Below, piece by piece: positions 17,020 through 26,909 of a DNA stretch of 58,897 nt. Position 1 is the first letter of the stretch; the number at the start of each line of letters is the position of its first letter. A program made the position numbers and the translations under genes. The notes beneath the pieces are model-generated. The model saw only the letters and a program-made list of their open reading frames with translations, had not been told where the DNA came from and searched no databases. Where the stretch lies: the NCBI GenBank assembly GCA_937892945.1, contig CALBIL010000017.1, positions 1 to 58,897 on the forward strand, in the 5' to 3' direction. Source of the stretch: an uncultured euryarchaeote (lineage in GTDB: Archaea > Thermoplasmatota > Poseidoniia > Poseidoniales > Poseidoniaceae).

Positions 17020-17787
17020 ATGGATCAGGGTTTTACCCTTTTTGCAATATGCTGTGGGCTTTTTTTGATTTCAATCCTTTATTCAAGTGTTGGCCACGGT
17101 GGCGCTTCAGGTTATATCGCTCTTCTTTCGTTAACCACATACGGTGAAATGCAAAGTGCGTGGCTCAAACAACATGTTTGGGTTCTCAATCTTGTTGTAG
17201 CAGGACTGGCGTTCATCCACTACTCAAAAGCAGGCCACCATTCAAGCTCGAAATCTCTCCCCTTTCTTCTCGCCAGTATCCCTTTTGCCTTTATTGGAGG
17301 CTACCTAAAGGTCGATGGTGCCATCTACGATACTCTTCTTTCAATCACGTTGCTTTATGCCGCACTCCGACTCCTATCGCTAAAAAAACAACTTGAACTT
17401 TCTCAAATCACAGATCCTGATAAACCACAGGCTTACGCGTTTGGAGCCGGAATAGGGCTTTTCAGTGGAATCATAGGGGTGGGGGGGGGCATCTTTCTCT
17501 CCCCTCTCCTCCTTCTCAAGCAATGGGCCACCCCTAAAGCAGCAGCAGCCACAGCAGCACTGTTCATTTGGGTCAATTCAGCCTCAGGCCTTCTCGGTGC
17601 AACAGCATCCAACCAACTTGTTTTAGAGTCCCGAACGCTCCTTCCATTCATTACAGCAGTTCTTCTTGGAGGCCTGATTGGCTCCCGCTATGGGTCAAAT
17701 CATGCTCGACAATCAACGGTTCGCAATCTCCTCGTCGCAGTCCTCCTCCTTGCCTCAGTTAAACGAATATCAGAATTGATTTTCTAA
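17020..17787 (+). CDS. TauE/SafE-family membrane permease
   Basis: This 255-residue, largely hydrophobic protein has about eight membrane helices in two repeats. The glycine-rich motif GIIGVGGGIFLSPLLLL begins the second repeat, and SSVGHGGASGY is the corresponding motif in the first; both are typical of the TauE/SafE family. Members export or import sulfite, sulfoacetate or other small organosulfur anions. The substrate cannot be told from the sequence. The downstream neighbour is moeA, 45 bases away. Molybdopterin is used by sulfite-oxidising enzymes, but a link is only a guess. Confidence 0.9.
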   Translation: MDQGFTLFAICCGLFLISILYSSVGHGGASGYIALLSLTTYGEMQSAWLKQHVWVLNLVVAGLAFIHYSKAGHHSSSKSLPFLLASIPFAFIGGYLKVDGAIYDTLLSITLLYAALRLLSLKKQLELSQITDPDKPQAYAFGAGIGLFSGIIGVGGGIFLSPLLLLKQWATPKAAAATAALFIWVNSASGLLGATASNQLVLESRTLLPFITAVLLGGLIGSRYGSNHARQSTVRNLLVAVLLLASVKRISELIF

Positions 17788-17832
17788 ATACGCTACCGCG
17801 AACCTCAAACCAATCGAACCGATGGTGCAACC

Positions 17833-19044
17833 ATGCCCGAGACCCCTTACTTCGTTTCATACCATGAAGCGATAAAGATTCTCGAAAACCAACCCCTTCC
17901 CCTCCCTACAGAGTTTGTACCATTGGATGAGGGGCACAATCGGGTATTATCGGAAGATTTGGAGTCGAAAGTCGACGATCCGCGCTTTGATAATTCAGCA
18001 ATGGACGGTTTTGCCTTTCGATACCAAGACTCACTCACCCCCCCAACCCGTCTTTCTATTATCCACACCCTTCAAGCAGGAACAAAGCAAACTCCGAAAC
18101 CTGTTGCGAAAGGACAAGCGGTTCGAATAATGACCGGCGCCCCAATGCCTGAGGGTGCCGACGCGATTCTTCCAATTGAACGGTGCGAAGTTAATGACGA
18201 AAACACAACCCTCACCATCGATGAAGAAGGAAAGAAACATTTCATTCGAAAACAAGGTGAAAATTTGTCGGAGGGTCAAATAGCCCTGAGTAAAGGCGCA
18301 CTTCTTACCCCTTCATCCATCGGACTTTGTGCGACAATGGGCCATCCAAAAATACCGGTTTTTCAAAAAGCGACAATCGGTATTCTTTCGACGGGCGACG
18401 AACTTCAACTTCCTGGTACACAATTAAACGAAAATGAAATTTACGAATCCAACTCATTCGGATTAGCTGGACTCGTTAAGTGGTCTGGCCATACACCCAA
18501 AAGATACAATTCGGTTGTGGATTCAATAGACAAACTTCGGATTAAACTCGACATGGCTGCAGAAGAATGTGACCTGATCTTGACATCAGGCGGCGTTTCA
18601 ATGGGCGATTGGGATTTGGTTCGAAAAATAATGGAAGAAGAAGGCGAAATCAAATTTTGGCGAGTTAAGATTCGCCCTGGCTCTCCTCCTTTGTTCGGTT
18701 ATTGGAAAGGCGTCCCAATATTTGGATTGCCAGGCAATCCGGCAAGCAGCCACGTTGTCTTTCGCATGCTCGTTGCACCCTATCTACGCGCATCAACCGG
18801 GGGAGGTGGAATTGAAGAACGACGCATCCGAGTCCAGCTTGCTGAATCGTTCAAGTCCGATGAGAAATTTCTCGTATTGCGTAGAATCAAGGTGGATGCC
18901 TCAGGCGACCAATTATTGGCATATTCAACAGGATACCAAGGCTCAGGCAACCTCAACAGTTTGGTTCTCGCTGACGCACTCACACTTCTTGAACCAGGGC
19001 ATAGTGGAGAGAAAGGTACGTGGTGCGACGCGATTCTTTTGTAG
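17833..19044 (+). CDS. moeA: Molybdopterin molybdenumtransferase MoeA
   Basis: MoeA inserts molybdenum (or tungsten) into adenylylated molybdopterin, the last step of cofactor synthesis. The 403-residue protein has the N-terminal MoeA domain (FDNSAMDGFAFR at about 55-66; IMTGAPMPEGAD at about 99-110). The molybdopterin-binding domain follows (GILSTGDEL, TSGGVSMGDWD, RPGSPPLFG, GLPGNPASS), then a C-terminal beta domain. All signature motifs are intact and length is normal. It stops one base before an alternative start of the pseudouridine synthase gene. No molybdoenzyme is encoded in this window. Confidence 0.96.
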   Translation: MPETPYFVSYHEAIKILENQPLPLPTEFVPLDEGHNRVLSEDLESKVDDPRFDNSAMDGFAFRYQDSLTPPTRLSIIHTLQAGTKQTPKPVAKGQAVRIMTGAPMPEGADAILPIERCEVNDENTTLTIDEEGKKHFIRKQGENLSEGQIALSKGALLTPSSIGLCATMGHPKIPVFQKATIGILSTGDELQLPGTQLNENEIYESNSFGLAGLVKWSGHTPKRYNSVVDSIDKLRIKLDMAAEECDLILTSGGVSMGDWDLVRKIMEEEGEIKFWRVKIRPGSPPLFGYWKGVPIFGLPGNPASSHVVFRMLVAPYLRASTGGGGIEERRIRVQLAESFKSDEKFLVLRRIKVDASGDQLLAYSTGYQGSGNLNSLVLADALTLLEPGHSGEKGTWCDAILL

Positions 19045-19053
19045 GTGATTCAT

Positions 19054-19923
19054 ATGAAATTTAAAGCAGAAAAAACAGGAACTTTACTTGACATCTTTGC
19101 TGAGTTTATGGACAACACCTCGCGCACTAAATTGCGACAAATGCTGACCGAAGGTCGAATACAAGTCGACGGAACGATTCAACATAAAGCGAAATTCGAA
19201 ATCGAAAAAGGCATGACGATTGAACTGTTAAGTCGTGTCAAAGCGCATGAAATCACACCCCCACCAGCCGTAAAGCTGAAGAAAATAGATCTCGATATAC
19301 TGTGGGAGGATGAAGCAATTCTTGTTGTTGAAAAGCCAGCAGGCCAACTTTCCGTTGCCACAGATAAAATGGAAATTGATACCCTGCACAGCCGATGTGT
19401 TGACTATATGCGACAAAAAGATGAAAAAAACTGGTGCTACATCGTCCACCGTCTCGACCGAGACACATCCGGCGTGATGGTTTTTGCACTCCATCAACGG
19501 CACAAAGAATACCTCCAAGCACAATTTGCCGAACGCGCCGTCCATCGCACATATCACGCATTAATTGAAGGCAGGCCCAAGGAAATGCAGGGAACAGCAA
19601 AAGAATGGCTCGTCGAAGATAAAAACCTCTTTGTTAAGCGGGTTAAATCTACATTTCATGGCTCCAGAGAAGCCATTACCCACTGGCAAGTTGTCGATAC
19701 AGACAACCACACCTCCCTCATCCAAATCACCATTGAAACCGGACGCCGCCACCAAATACGTATGGCTATGAGGTCTCTCGGCTGCCCTGTTGTTGGTGAT
19801 GAATTACACGGAGCAGAATCCAATGCCTTCAACCGAGTTTGCCTTCACGCTTCGGCCCTCGAATTCCTTCATCCAGAAACCGATGAACCTGTACGTTTTG
19901 ATTCAAAAATTCCTTTTCAATAA
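19054..19923 (+). CDS. RluA-family pseudouridine synthase
   Basis: This 289-residue enzyme has an N-terminal S4 RNA-binding domain (about 10-60, RTKLRQMLTEGRIQVDG) and an RluA catalytic domain. The signature HRLDRDTSGVM contains the catalytic Asp (about 134), and ETGRRHQIRMAM is the second conserved motif. It would convert uridines in rRNA or tRNA to pseudouridine. RluA-type enzymes are common in bacteria and eukaryotes but not general in archaea, so transfer is likely. ATG 19054 is preceded by AGGTG at a good distance; it follows moeA by nine bases. Confidence 0.93.
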   Translation: MKFKAEKTGTLLDIFAEFMDNTSRTKLRQMLTEGRIQVDGTIQHKAKFEIEKGMTIELLSRVKAHEITPPPAVKLKKIDLDILWEDEAILVVEKPAGQLSVATDKMEIDTLHSRCVDYMRQKDEKNWCYIVHRLDRDTSGVMVFALHQRHKEYLQAQFAERAVHRTYHALIEGRPKEMQGTAKEWLVEDKNLFVKRVKSTFHGSREAITHWQVVDTDNHTSLIQITIETGRRHQIRMAMRSLGCPVVGDELHGAESNAFNRVCLHASALEFLHPETDEPVRFDSKIPFQ

Positions 19924-19989
19924 GAATATACATCACGAAACTAATTCCGAGACTTCTTGAACCATCGACGAGCGCAAGAGATTGATAGC

Positions 19990-22932
19990 ATGGTGAATGA
20001 GGGGCTCGATCATGGATGGATAGAGGTCCGAGGCGCTCGCACGCACAACCTCCAAGACATTACTGTACAACTTCCTCGGGGAAAGTTCGTTGTAATATCG
20101 GGTGTATCGGGTTCTGGAAAATCCAGTCTTGCTTTTGATACACTCTATGCCGAAGGGCAACGCCGTTATGTTGAGAGCCTTTCTTCATACGCTCGCCAAT
20201 TCATCGGCCAAATGAAGAAAGCCGATTGCGATGGCATCGAAGGCCTTTCGCCAGCAATTTCTATCGACCAAAAACAAGGCTCACACAACCCGAGGTCGAC
20301 GGTTGCAACCGTCACAGAGATTCAAGATTATTTCCGACTTTTATGGGCGCGAATAGGTAAACCACACTGTCCGACTTGCGGAAGGGAAGTTGCCCGCCGA
20401 ACCGTTCAAGAGATCGTTGATGACATCGTGTGGAATACAGAAGGGCATGCGATTATTCTCTGGGCTCCAGCAGTCCGGGCCCGAAAAGGGACACATCTTG
20501 ATCTCTTCCGGCAACTCGTCGAACAGGGCTATTTGCATGGTAAAGTCAACGGACATGAAGTTGAATTTGAAAACCCGCCTGAATTGGACAAAAACTTCCG
20601 TCACGATATTGATGTGAGAATCGATCGTTTGCGCTGTACGAAAGAACGACGCCAACGCCTTACCGAATCGGTGGAGGGGGCACTTCGTCTAGGAGGGGGT
20701 ACTGTAGCTATCGAAAGCATGGAAGCTCCAGCAGAAGGTGAAAAACTCTCAGAGGGAACCCGGTCACATTTCACTAAAGTTGGTGAAACAGTTGCGTGGT
20801 CCGAAGATTTTGCCTGCCCCGACCACGGCGCGTTTATGCCAGAACTTTCACCTCGTGTGTTTTCATTCAATTCTCCCTTGGGCGCATGCAGTGTCTGTCA
20901 AGGATTGGGTGTTGAGCGCCAATTTAATATTGAACTCATCATCGATGGAACACTCACAGTTTCCAATGGCTGCGTACGGCCATGGCGCCAATCGATGTCA
21001 CCATCTTGGTATCGTCGATTGCTTGAACAGGTGTCTGAGCATTATGGCATTTCAAGAAATACACCTTTTGAATTACTCGACGAAGATGACAAAGACATCC
21101 TCCTCAACGGTTCAGGTTCAACTATTATCAACTTTCATTTCGAATCCGATAACGGGTCAGTATACAAGATGAACCGGCCATGGGAAGGCATCATTGCCCG
21201 CTTACAGAAGACCTACACTGAAACGACTTCCGAGCGAACCCGCAGCAGACTTGTCAGTTGCATGACCGACCTTGATTGCTCCGAATGTGGTGGTGAGAAA
21301 CTCAATGCTGCAGCCCGTTATGTTTCAGTCGGGGGTATACGTTTGCCCGAAGTTAGCCGATGCTCAGTGCACGACTCTCTTGCTTTGATTCGTGCCTGGC
21401 AACCGAATGGCGAGGGCGCTCCCGAAAATTTTGCAGATGTTCTCGAAGTTCTTGACGAACGCAGTCTTTTCATTGGCAAGGACATTCTCAAGGAAATCGA
21501 AAACCGCCTCGGTTTCCTCGACAGCGTGGGCCTTGATTATCTGACACTCAATCGTAAAGCAAACACTCTTTCAGGTGGTGAAAGTCAGCGTATTCGTCTT
21601 GCCACACAAATCGGTAGTAGACTTACGGGAGTCATGTATGTACTCGACGAGCCATCAATCGGCCTCCACCAACGCGATAACGCTCGCCTCCTTGCAACAC
21701 TTCGCGAACTCAGCGACCTTGGAAATACGCTCATCGTCGTCGAACACGATGAAGACACCCTTCGTCAAGCAGACTGGCTTTGCGACCTGGGCCCCGGCGC
21801 CGGATTGGAAGGTGGAATGGTTGTTGCAAACGGACCACCCGAGGTTGCAATGAATGCAAAGGACTCTGTTACAGGCGCATTTTTGAGCGGAAGACGTTCA
21901 ATCGCAACTCCCGATGAGCGCAGGAAACCCGGTAAAAAATGGATTTCAATTAAAGGGGCACAACACAACAATCTTCAATCGATTCATGCAAAATTCCCAA
22001 TCGGTTGCATGACTGCAATTACCGGAGTCTCTGGTTCAGGCAAATCATCACTGGTTTCGGGAATTCTAGCGCCTGCTCTCCAACGCCACCTCCATAATGC
22101 CGACACGATTGCTGCTGGAAAGCATACAAGCATGAAGGGTCTTGAACATGTCGATAAAGCCATCATTATCGACCAATCACCGATCGGCCGAACTCCCCGT
22201 TCAAATCCTGCAACTTACACCAAAGTGTTCGACGAAATTCGTATTTTGTTTTCAAAAACAACACTTGCAAAAGAACGCGGCTATACCCCTGGGCACTTCA
22301 GTTTCAACGTGAAAGGTGGGCGTTGTGAATCATGCAAAGGTGCAGGTTCAATAAAATTAGAAATGAATTTCTTACCCGATGTTTGGATTACATGCGATGT
22401 CTGCCAAGGTCTTCGATACACCCGGGAATGTTTGGAAGTGGCTTGGAAAGGCAAGAACATCAACGACATCCTCCAAATGCCAATCGGAGAAGCCGTTGTC
22501 TTTTTCGAAAATCACCGTAAGATCTTCAGAACACTCGATACACTTCGAGCCGTCGGCCTCTCGTATGTGCGACTCGGCCAACCTGCAACGACTCTCTCCG
22601 GTGGAGAAGCACAAAGAGTCAAACTCGCAAGCGAATTACGCCGTCCACCAAACAAACACACCGTTTACATTCTCGACGAGCCAACCACGGGCCTTTCCTT
22701 TTCAGATGTTGAATTACTGATCAATGTTCTTTTGGAATTGAGGGCGAAAGGCCACAGCGTAATTGTCATCGAACACCACCTCGATGTAATCAAATCGGCG
22801 GATTGGGTCATTGACCTTGGGCCCGAGGGTGGAGAACGGGGCGGAATGATACTTGCACAAGGCACTCCAGAGGATGTTGCGGCAAATCAAGAGAGTTTTA
22901 CAGGGCAATATTTGGCGAAACTACTCAGTTGA
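19990..22932 (+). CDS. uvrA: UvrABC excinuclease subunit A
   Basis: UvrA is the damage sensor of bacterial-type nucleotide excision repair. The roughly 980-residue protein has two ABC ATPase modules, each with a Walker A (GVSGSGKSSL, at both), a signature (LSGGESQRIRLA; LSGGEAQRVKLA) and a Walker B (YVLDEPSIGLHQ; YILDEPTTGL). Zinc modules are visible as CPTCG, CSECGG and CESCKGAG...CDVCQG. All are intact and length is normal. Presence in an archaeon implies old transfer from bacteria; uvrB and uvrC are not in the window. ATG 19990 is chosen over an upstream TTG. Confidence 0.97.
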   Translation: MVNEGLDHGWIEVRGARTHNLQDITVQLPRGKFVVISGVSGSGKSSLAFDTLYAEGQRRYVESLSSYARQFIGQMKKADCDGIEGLSPAISIDQKQGSHNPRSTVATVTEIQDYFRLLWARIGKPHCPTCGREVARRTVQEIVDDIVWNTEGHAIILWAPAVRARKGTHLDLFRQLVEQGYLHGKVNGHEVEFENPPELDKNFRHDIDVRIDRLRCTKERRQRLTESVEGALRLGGGTVAIESMEAPAEGEKLSEGTRSHFTKVGETVAWSEDFACPDHGAFMPELSPRVFSFNSPLGACSVCQGLGVERQFNIELIIDGTLTVSNGCVRPWRQSMSPSWYRRLLEQVSEHYGISRNTPFELLDEDDKDILLNGSGSTIINFHFESDNGSVYKMNRPWEGIIARLQKTYTETTSERTRSRLVSCMTDLDCSECGGEKLNAAARYVSVGGIRLPEVSRCSVHDSLALIRAWQPNGEGAPENFADVLEVLDERSLFIGKDILKEIENRLGFLDSVGLDYLTLNRKANTLSGGESQRIRLATQIGSRLTGVMYVLDEPSIGLHQRDNARLLATLRELSDLGNTLIVVEHDEDTLRQADWLCDLGPGAGLEGGMVVANGPPEVAMNAKDSVTGAFLSGRRSIATPDERRKPGKKWISIKGAQHNNLQSIHAKFPIGCMTAITGVSGSGKSSLVSGILAPALQRHLHNADTIAAGKHTSMKGLEHVDKAIIIDQSPIGRTPRSNPATYTKVFDEIRILFSKTTLAKERGYTPGHFSFNVKGGRCESCKGAGSIKLEMNFLPDVWITCDVCQGLRYTRECLEVAWKGKNINDILQMPIGEAVVFFENHRKIFRTLDTLRAVGLSYVRLGQPATTLSGGEAQRVKLASELRRPPNKHTVYILDEPTTGLSFSDVELLINVLLELRAKGHSVIVIEHHLDVIKSADWVIDLGPEGGERGGMILAQGTPEDVAANQESFTGQYLAKLLS

Positions 22933-23003
22933 ACCTTCCGTATTGTTCAAAGAGCGTAGTCAACGGCGTTCTATACGCCCCCATAGGGGGCGGGTGTACT
23001 TCC

Positions 23004-26000
23004 ATGGCTGTAACACGAGTAGAGGTGACGCCCAAACAAGGCGAAGGAATGCGAGATGTACGCGGCGATGTCGTCCGACGCCAACTGATGGCAGACCACA
23101 ATATCAAGGTCGATGAGGTACGTTCAATCAACGGGTTTTTGATTAAATCCAATCTTGAAAAGTCCGAAATCACAGAGCGCGTGGATGATCTTTTTTCAGA
23201 CCCAATTATTGAGGACGTTCTTACCAACACACTGTTTCTTTCTTCTTCAGAACATTTTCCAACTTCCCCGGATGCCGCAATCACAATTGGATTCAAACCT
23301 GGCGTAACCGATAACCCCGGTAGTGCAGCCTATGATGGATTCAAAACTCTTTTTCCACACCATGACCACCAAAGCGACGCTTCGATTTCAACCTATCACA
23401 CCTACGCCTTTTTCGGTTTACCTGACGATGTGACCGTCGAATGGCTCGCATCAACTCTTCACAACAAACTCATCCAACGTGCCGTAACTGCAGACGCGAA
23501 AGGGTGTTTAAACGCCCAATGGCCGTCGATAGACTATCCCGAAAAACCACCACAAATCCGTACCCCCCCTCAAAGAATGGACCTCGAAATTTCAGATGAA
23601 GAGCTTCTCTCGCTTTCCGAATCAGGTCTTTTGGCCCTGAACCTCGAAGAAATGAAAACAATTCAAGCCCATTACCGTGATGAGGCCATCCACCAATCTC
23701 GTGCAGCAGTAGGCATTGTCGCCGATGCCCCAACCGATGTCGAACTCGAATGTCTTGCTCAAACCTGGAGCGAGCACTGCAAACACAAAATTTTTGCATC
23801 GAAGATACACCATATCGACCCGGAAACCGGAGAAGATTCAGTGATCGATTCAATTTTCAAGACTCATATTATGAAGCCGACACACGATATGCAAAAGGAA
23901 GTTGACTGGCTTCTTTCAGTGTTCCATGATAATTCTGGCGTCATCGCTTGGGATGATGATTGGAGCGTATGCATGAAAGCAGAAACACACAACTCACCTT
24001 CAGCTCTTGACCCTTACGGCGGTGCAATGACTGGTATTGTAGGGGTCAATCGCGATATCCTCGGGACGGGGCTTGGTGCCCGGCCAATTGCAAATACTGA
24101 CGTGTTTTGTTTCGGCCCTCCAAATTGGGAAGGAGAGTTGCCAGACAATCTCTTCCACCCATCACGTGTTTTCCGAGGCGTTCATGCAGGCGTACGAGTC
24201 GGTGGGAATGAATCTGGTATTCCAACAGTAAACGGGGCAATCGTCTTTGATGACCGCTATATTGGAAAACCTCTCGTCTATTGTGGGACGGTTGGAATTA
24301 TGCCAAGAACACTCCCTGATGGTCGAGAATCACACATCAAAACCCCAACCGCCGGCGACATTGTTTACATGGTCGGGGGCAGAGTTGGTTACGATGGAAT
24401 TCATGGTGCAACATTCTCCTCACTCGAACTCACAGAAGAATCTCCTTCAAGTGCAGTGCAGATTGGAGACCCAATCACACAAAAGAAAATGCTTGACATG
24501 GTCCTTGAAGCAAGAGATGCGGGGTTGATCTCATGCATCACCGATAATGGAGCAGGCGGACTTTCCTCTTCGATTGGAGAGATGGCAACCTATACCGATG
24601 GGTGTGAAATTGATCTTGCAAAGGTTCCTTTGAAGCAGCCAGGATTATCCGCCTGGGAAATACTCGTATCAGAGAGCCAAGAGCGTATGACAATTGCAGT
24701 CCGACCTGAAGACTGCGCAGCTTTTGATGCGATGGCGCAACTCCATGAAGTTGAAGCAACCCCCGTTGCAACCTTCACCAATACGGGAATGTTCCACGTC
24801 AAATACGAAGATGAAACCGTGGCCTATCTTTCAATCGATTTCCTTCACGATGGAGTCCCTCAACTCCAACTTGAATCGGAATGGCATACGCCAACTCCTG
24901 AACTTTTTACCCCTGAAACAATTTCTTTACCTGAAAAAGCCGGCCATTCCAATCTTCTCTTGCGAATGCTTGCACAACCAAATATTGCTTCTAAAGAATC
25001 ATGGGTTCGACAATACGACCATGAAGTCATTGCCCAAACCGTAGTCAAACCATTCGTCGGCGTGGAAAGAGACGGCCCCGGTGACGCAGGCGTCATTGCG
25101 CCAATCCATGGAGACCCCCACGGGTTGGTAATTTCTTGCGGCATCGCACCGAGATATTCCGACCTCGATGCTGGAGCAATGGCGGCCGCCTCAATCGATG
25201 AAGCGGTTCGTAACGCAGTATGTGCTGGAATCAATGTTGACAAAATGGCAGGCTTGGACAACTTTTGCTGGCCAGATTCAATTGAATCAGTAAAGACGCC
25301 TGATGGCAAATACAAACTCGCTCAATTGGTTCGGGCAAATCGCGAACTTGAACGCGTTTGCAGAGCATATCGACTTCCCTGTGTCTCTGGAAAAGATTCG
25401 ATGAAGAATGATTACGGAACGGGCGAGAAGAAGATTTCAATCCCGCCAACGCTCCTTTATTCAGTCTTTGGCGACCAACCCGATGTACGCTTCACCGCCA
25501 CGAGTGATTTCAAAAAACCAGGCGAAATAGTGTATCTTGTTGGTGTATCAAAAGAAGAATTAGGTGCATCAGAACTCTCCTTTATGCTTCGAGACAGTGG
25601 AGAGACAAACGGCATCGGCGGCCAGGTTCCATTGTTGCCAAATCCAGAAATCAACATCACTACCTACCGGGCGCTTTCGACAGCGATTCAGTCAGGACTC
25701 ATTCGAACCGCTCACGATTGTTCAGAAGGCGGTGTTGCAGTTGCAGCAGCAGAAATGTGTATCGGAGGAAGAGTTGGTGCCGACATCGATATTGATGGCA
25801 CAGGCGATGCAAGTGTTTGGTCTCGTCTTTGGGGCGAATCACTCGGTCGATTTTTAGTTGGAGTACAGCCAGAAAACGAAGCTGACTTCATCAAATGGAT
25901 GACAGGCCATCCGATCACAATACTCGGCACAGTTACCGAATCAGAAAATCTTACCATTTCAGATGGTTATGACGTTCTTATTGATGTTGAAACCAATTCA

Positions 26001-26051
26001 ATGGTCGAGGCGTGGCAAAAGACCCTCGACATGACAGGAGGTGTTGCTTGA
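23004..26051 (+). CDS. purL: Phosphoribosylformylglycinamidine synthase, PurS-PurL fused form
   Basis: It catalyses the ATP-dependent conversion of FGAR to FGAM in purine synthesis, using ammonia from PurQ. The 1015-residue chain begins with a PurS-like domain (about 1-80, VTRVEVTPKQG) and then a long PurL with the signature CLAQTWSEHCKHKIF and the metal/ATP loops KAETHNSPSAL and SGKDSMKNDY. The C-terminal motif HDCSEGGVAVA is also present. It is longer than small archaeal PurL (about 720) and lacks the glutaminase of the roughly 1300-residue form, which here is separate. Its TGA overlaps the purQ ATG (TGATG), indicating fixed stoichiometry. I start at ATG 23004; the frame extends further upstream only through a TTG. 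Confidence 0.94.
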   Translation: MAVTRVEVTPKQGEGMRDVRGDVVRRQLMADHNIKVDEVRSINGFLIKSNLEKSEITERVDDLFSDPIIEDVLTNTLFLSSSEHFPTSPDAAITIGFKPGVTDNPGSAAYDGFKTLFPHHDHQSDASISTYHTYAFFGLPDDVTVEWLASTLHNKLIQRAVTADAKGCLNAQWPSIDYPEKPPQIRTPPQRMDLEISDEELLSLSESGLLALNLEEMKTIQAHYRDEAIHQSRAAVGIVADAPTDVELECLAQTWSEHCKHKIFASKIHHIDPETGEDSVIDSIFKTHIMKPTHDMQKEVDWLLSVFHDNSGVIAWDDDWSVCMKAETHNSPSALDPYGGAMTGIVGVNRDILGTGLGARPIANTDVFCFGPPNWEGELPDNLFHPSRVFRGVHAGVRVGGNESGIPTVNGAIVFDDRYIGKPLVYCGTVGIMPRTLPDGRESHIKTPTAGDIVYMVGGRVGYDGIHGATFSSLELTEESPSSAVQIGDPITQKKMLDMVLEARDAGLISCITDNGAGGLSSSIGEMATYTDGCEIDLAKVPLKQPGLSAWEILVSESQERMTIAVRPEDCAAFDAMAQLHEVEATPVATFTNTGMFHVKYEDETVAYLSIDFLHDGVPQLQLESEWHTPTPELFTPETISLPEKAGHSNLLLRMLAQPNIASKESWVRQYDHEVIAQTVVKPFVGVERDGPGDAGVIAPIHGDPHGLVISCGIAPRYSDLDAGAMAAASIDEAVRNAVCAGINVDKMAGLDNFCWPDSIESVKTPDGKYKLAQLVRANRELERVCRAYRLPCVSGKDSMKNDYGTGEKKISIPPTLLYSVFGDQPDVRFTATSDFKKPGEIVYLVGVSKEELGASELSFMLRDSGETNGIGGQVPLLPNPEINITTYRALSTAIQSGLIRTAHDCSEGGVAVAAAEMCIGGRVGADIDIDGTGDASVWSRLWGESLGRFLVGVQPENEADFIKWMTGHPITILGTVTESENLTISDGYDVLIDVETNSMVEAWQKTLDMTGGVA

Positions 26052-26905
26052 TGGCTGCACCTAAAGTCGCAGTATTGTTCGGTTTCGGTATCAACTGCGA
26101 CCATGAAACCGCTGCCGTGTTCAATTTGGTTGGAGGAGATGCCGAGCGGGTCCATGTGAACCACTTCGTATCAGGCACCCGCAGTCTCGAAGACTTCGAA
26201 ATCCTCGCAGTCCCGGGAGGGTTTTCTTTTGGAGACCACTTGGGCAGTGGCCGATTGATGGGGAACAGAATGCGTTTTGCACTTCGAGAACAATTACACG
26301 CGTTTGTCGCAGCAGGAAAACCAATCATCGGAATCTGTAACGGCTTCCAAGTCCTTGTCAAAACAGGTCTTCTTCCAGGCCCCGATGCACAAAACCCTCT
26401 TCCTGATTTTGTTCAAAGAGCAAGCCTAACACTCAATGATTCAGGAAGATACGAAGATCGATGGGTTACTCTTGAATTCGATGCAGAAAGCCCGTGTATT
26501 TGGACCAAAGGGATTGAGCGAATTGATTGTCCTGTACGCCATGGTGAAGGTAAATTCGTTATGCCCTCAACCACAGACTTTGACGCCCTTGCTGCAAATA
26601 ACCAACTCGTCGTACGTTATGTTGACCCATCTACACCTGTTGGCAAAGGCATGACCGACCAACCACTCCCGTTCCCACTTTCACCCAATGGGAGCATGAG
26701 GAATATCGCAGGAATTTGCGATGCAACAGGTTTGGTATTCGGACTCATGCCTCACCCTGAAGCAGTCTATGCCAAATGGCTTCACCCTGACCATACGCGT
26801 AACACCGCACCCGGCCCGCTTACCAGCGAGGCACTTGGAGAATGGGAAGGAGAGGGACTCCAACTATTCCGTAATGCAGTGGAATATGTCTTGGGGAACC
26901 GTTGA
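26051..26905 (+). CDS. purQ: Phosphoribosylformylglycinamidine synthase glutaminase subunit PurQ
   Basis: This 284-residue class I glutamine amidotransferase supplies ammonia to PurL. The nucleophile cysteine is in GICNGFQVL, and the His/Glu pair is in MPHPEAV near the C terminus. The oxyanion region VPGGFSFGDHLGSG is also standard. It is somewhat longer than small bacterial PurQ (about 225) and closer to the glutaminase domain of the large fused enzymes, matching the larger partner. AGGAGGTG just before the ATG is a strong ribosome-binding site, and the ATG overlaps the purL stop. Confidence 0.96.
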   Translation: MAAPKVAVLFGFGINCDHETAAVFNLVGGDAERVHVNHFVSGTRSLEDFEILAVPGGFSFGDHLGSGRLMGNRMRFALREQLHAFVAAGKPIIGICNGFQVLVKTGLLPGPDAQNPLPDFVQRASLTLNDSGRYEDRWVTLEFDAESPCIWTKGIERIDCPVRHGEGKFVMPSTTDFDALAANNQLVVRYVDPSTPVGKGMTDQPLPFPLSPNGSMRNIAGICDATGLVFGLMPHPEAVYAKWLHPDHTRNTAPGPLTSEALGEWEGEGLQLFRNAVEYVLGNR

Positions 26906-26909
26906 TACG

